Source of the DNA: Hymenolepis diminuta
Taxonomy: Eukaryota; Platyhelminthes; Cestoda; Cyclophyllidea; Hymenolepididae
NCBI GenBank assembly: GCA_900708905.1
Contig: CAADRB010000032.1
Span: forward strand, 1,290,643 to 1,354,642
Length of the DNA: 64,000 nt
Direction: 5' to 3'
Notes under the pieces: generated by a model
What the model was told of the DNA's origin: nothing
The model's database searches: none
What the model saw: only the letters and a program-made list of their open reading frames with translations
Translations under genes and position numbers: made by a program
In this document: piece after piece, positions 35,601 through 47,600 of the stretch
How the letters are laid out: the number at the start of each line of letters is the position of its first letter
Position numbering within the stretch: the stretch's first letter is position 1

Positions 35601-38600
35601 ACTACTGCTAATGGAAAATTAATAAGCAAGATTCTATAATGCATTTAGAATCGCTGAGTTATTATAGCTGAGCCGAACACGGTTCAAGTATAATATAAGA
35701 GAACAGTAGTATGAAGAATCATTTATCAAAAGCGATAGCTTAGGAAACTCGGCTAACAGCCTGCGAAGCTCTGATAGCTTAAAATTTTTAGTTATCTCAT
35801 CCCTGCTACGTTAAGGCTCTAAAATTCTGAATATCTCACAAGATTATTTTACCTTCTCAAATTTTGGAAGGAAAAAATGATTTGAACTGGTAGGATTTAC
35901 TCTTATTGATTAACGAAACCGTTCAATAAGCACTGGACATTGAAGACAAGCATTTGCCACAGTCCAGGGGGCGATTTATGAAATTTGGATCTAGTAAATA
36001 TAGTACCCCCTGGATCCAAAAATCAAATGAAGTAAGACTCCTTGATATCGTGGCTTTTCTCTCTGCATCTTTTTGGTCTCTTCTTCTCTATCATTGTTGG
36101 TCTCTGTTATTCGATGCGAGTTGTTTCTCACAATTAAAATTTGTAAAATTTTTTGTAACTGCGGGTAATAATAATAATAACAAAAGTGACACATTTTGGG
36201 GATCTTCATTTAAAGGGTGCTCAGCCCTTTTGTACATCAACAAACATTCTTTTTGATGTAATTTTGAATCTCTCTTCTTATGTATCCCATTCACACGAAC
36301 ATAAAGTATATTTCATCTTCAATTAATGGCCTTCCAGGTTTAATAAACAATTCTAATCTCTCTAGATATTGACTTCGTAATCATGGTATAAATGAGGGTG
36401 TGTGGATTGAATACCTGGACAGTTGTTCAAATTACTTGCTCACTTGTACAATATCCGTCTCTCACAATTAAGGACGAAAGTGGTTATATGCCAATAAACA
36501 GCATTTTAGATAAACAAGTCTCGATAATTCTGTCCCATTTTATTATTATTTCAACAGAAGACCTTGATAAATTGGAGTCAGAAGTTTCAATTTACTTACT
36601 ACCGGTCTTTGATTCCTACTTTTAGAAGTGTTTTTAATTTAAAAACTCGAAGACAGTCCCTCACGTTAATCCAAAGAAACTTACATATAAAAAATATTTC
36701 TTCCTTTTATCTTCTTCATAAAATTTATAGAGTCTGCGTTGTTTAGCCGAACCAGAACAGCGCTACTGGAAATTTACTCAGTTAGTGCTTATTAAAAATG
36801 CATTCTACAGAGTATTGTCTTCACTGGCCTTGGCAATTTGCGCTATTTCCTATTTGCGATCGATCGGAGTATAATAATTTAGTTCTTTTTTATAGATATT
36901 TTTATACATCAAAATTTGAGCAAATTCAAGATGTCAATGCGTCTAAACCATTCCGGATGTAATCCTACATCATTGATTCAAAAAAGTGTTTTAATGCGCT
37001 TTTGTATCGGTACTGACCTTCCATGTCTTTTCTGTAGAAGTCATTTCGCCTGAATTTTCTATCAAATTAATCCCTTATGCATATAGACCTACTTACTTCC
37101 TTTATGGGATATTATTATTAGCTACAGTTGAACAAAAAAGTTTACACATTTTAATTAGGAGAAACAAGTGAAATCAATTAACAGAAAGCCCAATTAATTG
37201 CAGGGGGAAGGGAACTAAAAATATGCTGAGCAACATCAAAGAGTATCAAAGAGTCTCATTTCATTTCATTCGGGTTGTACGATATTTGCTAAATAGGTAA
37301 CTTACGTTACAAAATTCTATTTTCATGATTCGTCCCTGTGATTGTAACAAATTCTTTTCTGCAATGTCCAGTGCTTGTTGACCGTTTTTTTCAATCATAG
37401 TAGTCGGTCGTTTTTTTCTTCCAGTGGTTGAGAAGGCAAAATGATCCTGTATGATGTCCAGTAGCTCACATTCTCAGCATAGCGAAGATTTGATATTAAA
37501 AGTAATGAAATAATCCTTTACGCGTCTTGGCTTGTACCAACTTACAGGTCTGTAAGTCTAATGATGGGAGTAGCGAGAACACCCATTCCGTTACTCTTAA
37601 TCAGTTTTGACTTTTCATGTCTTCCTTCACTTGAATTCAAACTTTTTGAAATGTAGGATAACAGAACTACGGAGTAGAAAATAGGTATTTATTGCAACTG
37701 TTACCCGATCGCTCTCAAATATCATAAGCAAAATAGTAATAAGTATGCACGGGGGCATCAAGTTACTTATTAATGGATTGGTTTTTATTTTTTTTTTTGG
37801 AATGTTTAAAATTTCAAAACCGGAACCAGTCCTTCACATTAATTCATACTGAAGGTATTTAATTTGTTGATTTTTTTATGAAACTTGTAGAATTTTAATT
37901 GTTTATGCGAATCAGAACAGAAATAGCGAAAATTCGTCCAATAAGTACTAACTTAAAATACATTTAGTAAAGTATTATAACTATGAAAATATTAATAATT
38001 AGCACTATTTCCTAATTATTATCAACCTAGGGAGAATAATTCTATTGTTATCTACTTTTATACCTTCAAAGTTAGGAGATTTCGAGGTTTTGAAACATCT
38101 CTCCCATTCTAGTTGAAATCCTACATTACCAGTTCGGGAGAATTAGTGTTTGACACGCGATTATTGACCTTGCGCCATAAAAGATGCTTAAATTTGCTAT
38201 AAAAATACTATTACTTCTTATGTGTTTAGGCCTGTTACGGAATTCATTATTAAAATTATGTACTACTTTACCATTTCCGACTTATATATACCAACAGTTC
38301 TGAGATTTCAAAGATGGGAGTGGCGCCGAACGCATTCTTTTAAATTGGATTAGTTTTGAGTAATCACATTTTTTCCGCCATCAGCCAGATTTTAACTAGC
38401 TTTTGAAATGTAAATGTTTGTCCTTAGAAATGCACATCTAGTGTAGCTGTTACCTAACCGCCTTCAAAACTTAGCCCCATCTAAACGAATTTAGTTTCAA
38501 GACCGGAATCTTCTCTTAGTCGATGTTATATTTGAAAGCTATAGTTCCCTGTCCGAATTCTATCCTTGCTACGCCCTTTGAATCAAGTTTACTAAATAAA

Positions 38601-41600
38601 ATATAAAGTTATATATTTGATGTAAATTAAAAATGAAACCTAGAAATCCTCGATGTTACAGATCAAATATGAATACATTAAAGATTTATTTATTTAATTT
38701 TTTGCCGCCCTTAAATTCTTCAGTTGTATAGTAAGTGCTCTACATATCAGGTATTTGTATCAATAATTTTTCTACTCATGAGTCGTCCCATCCTAATTCG
38801 CCGGTGATCTGCATATTTCATTCATTTCCTTTTTAAGAAACTGATAACAACTCTTGGTTATCTTGGTGTTGCCTTAGGAGGTTCATACTATGCTGAGCAT
38901 CTACCACTTCTGGGTGACCTCCGTGATTTGCCCTCCCAATCAGAAATGGAAATCAGTGCTGCTTCAGCAGCCATCGCCATTCCCCAGGCACCCTCTCAAC
39001 CAATCGATAATATCGTCTGGACAGCTTCACCTCGAAATCGTAATCAACACGTTCACACAGAGGTCTATGAAGAGTCAGGAATTATTGATCCAGGGGATCG
39101 GATCCCATTGACAGATGCAGAAGGAGGTACCCGACCCAGCTCAGTTCCTATCCAACGTCCGCGAACCAGTGGAGGTGGGTCGAATTCAAATGCCCGAACT
39201 CTTCTCTCGGATCTTTTCTGTGCTGGAGGAGGTGGAGGGACATCTGTAACTTCGGAGGATGGAATTGTTCCTCCTGGAGGAGGTTCACCGCCTGTTATTA
39301 CATCTAGGCCCTCTCCAGCTGCTCGAAATAGGAGTCAGTCTGGACTGGCTCCCATTTATCGTTCGTCTACTTTGAGACTTAGACCAGGAGCGGTAATTCA
39401 ACTTAGACTGAGATCGATGGTGAATGAAAATGCTATTGCGACAGCTACTACGCCAGGATCTGAGGTAATTTTTGTTTTGGTAGGAACGAAGTGTTTGCTT
39501 AATTTTCTCAGAATTTGTTAAAAAATACAATTAGTTACAATCTTGGCTAATAAGATTAGTAAACAATGGTAATAGCAAGACATTTACTCGATGATCTCCT
39601 TCTTTTAAAATGATTTGTGGAATCAGGAAAATGGAATTCATTTTTCAGCTATCCACTGGACTTGAAGGTCGATTTATCCCAGAAAGTAGTTCAGAACTAA
39701 TAATAGTGATATTTTCGTGATTCTCCACCAATATATGTTATCTTATAGCATTGGTACTGCAATAATCACCATGTCTGTCAAATCAGAGGACAAAAGACCG
39801 GAGCTCATAGATGTATATATAGTGATGTGGTTAAGGCTTGTCAGCAGAAATGCAGGGCTTCCATCAGGGTTTCTCGGATGCGACTTTTCTTCAAAATGCT
39901 TTGATTTTTTCAAATTCTATTTAAAGCCGTTAGCTTTTTCAAATAGACGATAATGCCTAAGAGGAACAATTCATTGGGCACTCATTTCGAACTTTTAACA
40001 AATATTATATTGAATTAAACATAGTCTTTCTTGAGGCTTTTTAAGAATATATCTTAGTTTAGGTAGCGATTCACCATACCAGCTACGATTTCTCCTTGCT
40101 TCACTGTCCTGACAATTTCCTGAAGGATATTTTATAGCAAATGCAAAAAGCAAGTCCCAAAGTCCATTAATGCACCGTTTCCGAGAGCGGAGTTCCAATG
40201 ATTTAGGGAAACAGCGTATGGAACTATTAAGGATACAATTTCAAAGAAATGAATTCCTTGTACCTAGCTGTTATAACAAACTATAGAGACTGAAATTATA
40301 CGCTAAGGCGTGCGTACTGTTGGCATAGCTAAAACAACGATCCAGAGGCGCTGAACTACCAATCTCAATGTACCTAAAGATAAAAATCAGAAATATTGAC
40401 TGAGTACATCTTATTGTTAAGGTCAAGGATAAGTCGTGTTTTAGGCAATCTATTTGTCATAGCTTTGGTAGACAATTCATAAACAAAAGGTGCTTAATTT
40501 GAGCCCTAAATTTAGAACGTGGTGCAAAAGAAACTGAAAAAGAAATCGAGGTATCTCCGCAGATATGATGAGCGACATATCAGTTCCAAGCCAAAAAGCA
40601 TACTAAAATATTGATTTATAGGATTAAAATTCTCTTAATCTGCCACTGACTCATGAGATCCACAGATAAAGATTTATAGTAGAGCATATTATGGACAGGG
40701 CAAGACGGAGGCATAAAGATCTATACGAGTAAGAAAGATAGAGGCGGATCTAGAATATTAAAGGCTACAAGAGCGAGAGGAAACACCCATCCTGTCATGA
40801 TGTCTACTTTCCTCTTACGCAGCATGAGATGTAGTTGAGTATGTATTGGGTCCTAGCTTATCATTTGTCCGATTTATATTAATCTGGGTGCCAAAAGTGC
40901 ATTCTTACTATCCGGCGAAGTTGCAATCTTAGCCTACTTTTGACTGCTTGGCTAGTGGGAGTGCAAGTATCGTCGTAGTCATTAGTCTATGTTATCCACA
41001 TGTCACTAACACTTTGTGGTGTGTATTTAATCCTCGTCTATATGAATTAATACGAATGCAGCAACGCCGGTCTATTATCAACCATTCACTCTATTCTTCA
41101 AATAACTCGGGTTTGGATGGGTTGCTAGAATTAAGGCGGTCAATGGTCTAATGAATGTGTCCGTTGATAAGTTAATTTCCTACTATGGTTCATCCAAACA
41201 TACAAATATGTGTTCCAAATAACTTTCCTCCCTCTAAAACAAATGTCCTGGGCTATTTTCTCCTAGAATTGACTAAAATATATAATTATTATTTGTTTAC
41301 TCTTAAATTTGGCGATAAATACAAAGTATAAGGTCTTAAAATACGTTACAGGAAAAAGTACATCATACTTTATTGTTACACGAAGGCAAATTTGCTCAAA
41401 TCACAGGTTAGAGGAGAGAGTACTATTCATTTAATTGAAAAATGAAGAACGCTTACATAGGTGCGGGTCTATGAAAAAATGTTGGCTGTCATATGGACCT
41501 GTGATAAAAACATGGCGAAATGTCATCTCAACGCATGAAGGGGGAATATCTAGTGCTCAACAGATGATGACGAATTGAGTGTCCATGGTGAAGCATACGA

Positions 41601-44600
41601 AATCGAATCTGCTTCCAAGTTATTTTTTTTTAGAACCTCATCTCATGTCTCTTATTAGATTGAAATCAAGTTTTGTGTTTCTCTAAGCACATTCATTATT
41701 GTAGTTATCAAATTATCAGACTCTCACTAGTGGCAGTGCAATATCTTTTGAATGAAACAATATTTAAATAAAGTATTCAATCTCTCAAGTTTCGTCATTT
41801 GAATGTACTCCATTTATCAAATTCTTCTATTGCAGTATCTCTCCCTACCAAGTGTGGTTGAACGCGTGGATGATAGTACTGGATCGGTGGTTCTCTTAAT
41901 CCCACAAACAGGTCAACGATTCACTCTTACCAGTTCAGCTACAGCTGCTTGTCAACATCAGCAGCCTACTCAAGAACGTGTGATTTCTCGTCATGCCTCA
42001 GCCAATGCCACCCTTCTCACCCGAATGCGTCGCCGTGATTCTTATGCTAGAGCAGCGGCCGCTGCTTCCACTTCTACCGGTTGTGAGGGTATGGCAACTG
42101 TTGGTGAGGCAGGTCTAGTCGAAAACCAGCAGTCTCAAGAAAATACCACTTCAGCACAATCTGGAAATCAACAAGATGCCCATGGTTAGGAAATTTCGCT
42201 CTACTTAAATTAAATAAGTAGAAATTGTGTTAACTTAAATGCTTTTCTATTTCAGAATCATCTGTTCCTAGAAGTCTTTTAAAACAGTCTTCTAAGCAAG
42301 TGGCAGAAGAGCTCATGTTCGCCGCAGCAGAGGGAAATGTGAAGAAGATCACCTGGCTTATTAAGCATCGGGAGATTGATGTATGTTTGAATTTCTATCA
42401 GATGATTTTATGTCTACTGAGCATATATAAGTAGTTAATGTTGTCTACTTTAGGTGAACACACATTATGCGGGAGCGACAGCTCTTCACGTTGCTTGTCA
42501 ATCAGGACATCTCAATTGCGTGGATGTTCTACTGCAGCACGGAGCAGATTGTCGTGAACGAGATGCTGACGGTAACCAAGCACTTCACGCTGCAGCTCAA
42601 GGTGGTACACTTTCAGTTCTTCGCCGCATTGCTGCCACTCTGAGTCTTCTAGTTGAACGTGAACCCCAGCCATCGAGTTCAAATTCAACCTCTCCTCAAG
42701 TATTAACCCTACCACCAGATGTAAATGCTCGAAATGCCCTTCGACAAACTCCACTGCATCTAGCCACTGTAGGTCGTCATTTGGATTGCGTCCGATCACT
42801 ACTAGAAGAATTTAATGCTCTTCCCAGTTTGCAGGTTAGTTTACTCAATTAAATTTTAAATAACCTATCAGGAGCTGAAGGGAACTCTATTTTGTTACTA
42901 ATAATAAATTATCCCTTATCACAACATCTCTATACTTAAGCTTTTATCATCCTCTAAAATAGAAAAATTTCAAAATATATAATATTGATGCTATCTTACC
43001 ATGTATTTTGTTCGTATTTTATAATACCGAATGCGCATAGATATTTCCATGTCGCTTTTACACCAAATCACAAACCGTGTTCTTCTCAGCAAAAGTAATT
43101 AGGAAACGGAAAATAAAGACATTTTAAGGAATGTTATCTAAAATGGGATATTGTAAATTAATATTGTAGAATAAACCATTCATAGTCACTTAAGAAAGTC
43201 TTCAAACAGAAACTCGTTTGATTCAGCGAAGTTTGTCTAATCTTTTCTGGCTTGAATTTTGTAGCATTTTTTAAGATTTTAAAGATTTGTTTGAGTCATA
43301 TCTGACTGGTTCTCGCTGCTATTCAAACAAGATTGTCAAGTAAGACATCCAAAAAGATCTAGTCAAATACCTTTTCTCGCTTTAAAACGATCGACCATTC
43401 TCTTTACCAATATCGCTTGCAAGTTTACTGGGGTCTTGTAAGGAGGGCAATTCTAATAAATTCAAGTTATGTTTAAATGATTAGAATAAATTCCTTTTTC
43501 TTCTATTAAGTAATAGGATTCTATTTTGAACTGCAGTATTATCGATAGTAGTATAACTTACTCAGCATTCAACAAATGTGTTCACAAGTTCAATACTCGT
43601 TGATGTTCAACCAGTATCAATTAAAAGTTGTTGATAAATGGAGTATAGAATGCGGTTTTCCCATCGAAAAGGTCCCGCCGAGTACAGAAAATTTGGTTCT
43701 ACATGCTAACTGTTAAAGGAAAGCTGTTTATTGAAATAAATTTCAGGTGTGTATTTAGAGTTTTAATTAGTGTTGTAAATAAATGATCCAAATAGTATCC
43801 AAGATTACGTATGAAGAAATCAAATAATTTTCAACTAACCTAAACATATCTGAGAGTTCTACTACGTCACTAAGATCGTACAGTTTTACTTTAGTCGACT
43901 GCGATATCATATAATCTTTTGATGCGTGTACACATCCGGTTAGGGATTTTATGCCTCATAGAGAGACGGGTAGATATATTTTGGATGGTCAGTTTATGAT
44001 TTTTTGTACCCTGTATATATTTTTCCTGATAAAAATGCCCCTTTCCTACTCGAAATGTGCCTGTCTATTTCCGTCATCGTGTCACCAGGATTAGGAAAGG
44101 GAGAGAGTGGCTGAAATGAAAAATTTTGACTGTCTGAAAAATTCGTCTTTGATACTCTGTAGATAAAAGTTTTCCGCTACTCATTCAAAAGTTTCAGAAT
44201 GTAATTTTCATTCCCGTTTTCGGGTTGACTACATTTTTGAGAGAGACATAAATTCTGCTCAAATCGAATGATGGTGTTCTCATATCTTATCGATGTGTGT
44301 GATTTTGGAATTTTTTGAAATCATATGCGTAAATGGCAACCTGGGATATCGAGGATATTTTAAAGTAAATTCAGTTTGGTAATTAGATTTTCAATTAAAT
44401 TAAATATTTTAATTCATATCGGTATAACTGAGAGAAGACTTAGGGAAAGGTAGTTGAGTCCCCATTATTCTCCTATTTAAAAACGTTGAATCTTACCAAA
44501 GATCAGGAAAATAGGTAGCGTGTTATTCAAGTTTCAGAACGGATGACACCAAAAAGGAAAGAATTGAGAAAAGAAGAGGAAGAAAGGACAATACAATAAG

Positions 44601-47600
44601 ATTTACAAGTTTTAGTGATAAGATTGCATATGATTAAGCGAAATGGCAAAATAGTCCTCTAAGTGATAAAACCGGAGGAGGAGTTAAGTTATTTGAATTC
44701 TGAAGACATTAAGTTGTCCACTTCCTCAAATAAGACATAAATCACTGCCTAATATTCAAATGTTCGGCAGCTCAATCTTCATAATTTGAACGCTGGATTT
44801 GTGGATGAGTTCATGTTCGCAATAATAAGATTGAATTGGATGGTTGGTCATGCCACTTTGATTTATTTCTCCCTTCTCATAGCTATGAACAGATATATGA
44901 TATCAACAAAGGCATTTTAAAGTTCAGCAGTGGTTACTAAAGTTCAGTCAATGTGAACTCTATCAAGCCCTTTGCAATTCAGAAGAATATGTCTAAACAC
45001 TCCAGAATTTAAGCCCCTGTGTGGTATAGAAATCTGTTAAATTAAAGAAGAAATACACGCTGTAAGTAAATAGAATATAGCAATTCTAATTGAAACTGAC
45101 GTGTCTAAAAGCTTTTGACAAGTAGGCGAGATATGTACTAACGAATACATTCTCTTATAAAAATAGCCTGAGTAGATAAATTAATTTCATTTGTTTTGCC
45201 ATCCTTTTTGGATGGGAAATGGAATGATGAGGTGTTGTTTTTATTGCAGCACAAACAAGCCTTTAACTTAAACCATCACTATAAGACTTAATGAAAACGG
45301 CTTCTTTTGTAGAAATAGATGATGTGTTCAACTAACTGTACAGACTTGACTCCATCAAACTTCACACTAGAGAATTTCCTAATAAGACAACAGCCTTTTT
45401 ACCAAAATCAGACTGAGAGAAGACATTAGTGTATTGGAGAGCAGGAAAATGAATACGAATGAAAATAAACGAGGACTGTGACAGAGAGAGGAAGGAAACA
45501 ATGGCTTTGCCCAAAGCATATAAAACCGGGAAGATTAGCTGAGTCATCGCAAGTTAGAGGAAAATTAAAATTATTAATCTCTATGCTGCAGATGTGCTTT
45601 GGATACATGGAGGTCGAAGTGCGCTGATTGCCCTTGGCATACGCAAGCATTTAAACGTTAAAATAAAGCCATTTAATTTAGCTTGCCCGAAGATGATATT
45701 TCAGAACCATATAGATAGTAATCCTTTAAAATGATTCCCATATTTCTGAGTGTCTGCCATTATGGATTAGACTTTTAATTCTCCCTTTTTTATTCTCCTT
45801 GCTTGAATCACCACTATCTCCGCCAGCGATTTGATATCCCATTGTTTGGTATTTATTCATGCGTGTAATCATAGAAATCAAATAAACTTATCTCGTTAAT
45901 TTGAGAAGCTAAACCTTGTCTTAAAACTAGATGACACCCGGCCACTAGAATGAGGAATAAAAATTCGGGGATAATTAAACTCAACTCAAATTTTACTACT
46001 GAAGCCCAAATGAAATTCCTGTTAATGAGCTACATTTATTCATTAAGATGTTCACTCCTGAATAATTTTAGGTCAAACCGTTAAAATAAGTAAAATAATT
46101 TTCCAGATTCTGATATGAATTTTAAAAAAGTCATGGCTGAGATAACTTTAGGAAGGTGCTAAGAAAGCTTATGAGGAGACAATTTCATCATGACGGTAAT
46201 ATCCGATGAAGTCACTTCCAATTTCCCTGGGGATGAAGTCCAGCTTCAGTAATTTTAAACTTATGAATGGAACTGATGTAACCGTTATCTATCAGAATGT
46301 AAAACTCCAGCTTTGGTCAATTAGGATCCTTAGAAGAAGCATATTCAAAAGAACATTTTCAAAGTGCTGATATATTTTTCTGTTTATAGGCTGAACAATA
46401 TCGAAGCAGAATCATTTGTATAATTATATTTTATAATATAAAAAAGTAAAACTCCATGCAAGACAAACATAATAAATTCAAGAGATAATCCAGCTCAACT
46501 TTCACTACTTAAGTCTGGACACAGTTATAGTTGAATTTATTAATTAGGGAGCCTGCTTAATCTTAAGTGGGAGAAGTAGACACTCCTCCTCAATTATTTC
46601 AGTCCATATTGCAAAAATAATATATAACTCAGAAGCGCTTTTCAACACTCACTTTTGCGAGAAGTGGAGCCCCCTTGGTGGGCAACTCGGGTTCTGCCAC
46701 CCCCTTTATCACCCAGACTTAACCTCCGAGTCTGAGCATGCATCAAACCCGTAACACTGAACATTAAAGAAAACCTAGTTAAACGCTGTTACGTATGAAA
46801 ATATTTGCGTTTTTATCTAAAAACTATGTCAAGGTTCATTCCGACGAAGACTAGAAGCCGTTTTTTAAATCGGTTAAAAATTATGCCAAATTCCATTTCC
46901 AACTGTGTTTGGTAGATAAAACGACCACCCGTGAATGGGAAAAGTCGAGATTCTTTCAATAGGAACGTTCTATTTTCATGATTTTCTAAATGAAAACCCT
47001 TTGCTAGCTGATTACAATGTTTGCCATCACTTTCCAAATAGCAACAAACCAAATTGTTAGAAATGTTCCAATATTAAGTGGAAATGTTGTTGCGATAATA
47101 AATTTCGTAATTTCATTGCCAATTCAGAACTCTAGAAGAGTTCTAATGCATTTTGGTCATTGTGATGCTATCAACTTCTGTGATTAAATTTTTTAAAAGC
47201 AAGAGAATTTGAGCTTATTTGTAAGAGTAAAAACGAACATCTGTCAAGAACACGTTTCTAAAAATTTAGAGACGTCACAAAAGCTATGCAGCATTCTTGA
47301 TTTCAATGAATCCCGATAGACAAATTAGCTAATCCTTTAATTGTTGAAATGTTTTAATATCATTATCACTTTGCGAACTTTTCGAAAGTTTTGAATGAAT
47401 TCTATTATCTAACTTTCATTAGGTTATATCAACAAACATCTCTTTAAATATAACAATAAAATGAACGTCTCCATCCAATTTATCAATTTATATATTTATA
47501 TTATATATATATATTTCTTTTGCAGTTAAATGAAATTGTAATGATTTGTGAAATATGTGTAAAAGTAAATGTTACCTCTTGAAAACCTAGCATCCGATCA

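Larger units (their letters stand above)
34361..38877 (+). other. Mind bomb intron 3, repeat-rich
   Basis: A 4.5 kb phase-1 intron. It contains a tRNA-like SINE head candidate (35,361-35,412) and a diverged tandem duplication (36,640-37,720 with 37,820-38,470) whose first copy is interrupted by repeat A. Open frames of 60-107 codons in it look non-coding. Confidence 0.75.

Noticed and set aside
38312..38330. TGGCGCCGAACG resembling a retroviral primer-binding site
   Set aside because: It belongs to repeat F/intron 3 repeat copies, with no LTR end next to it and no gag or pol frame.
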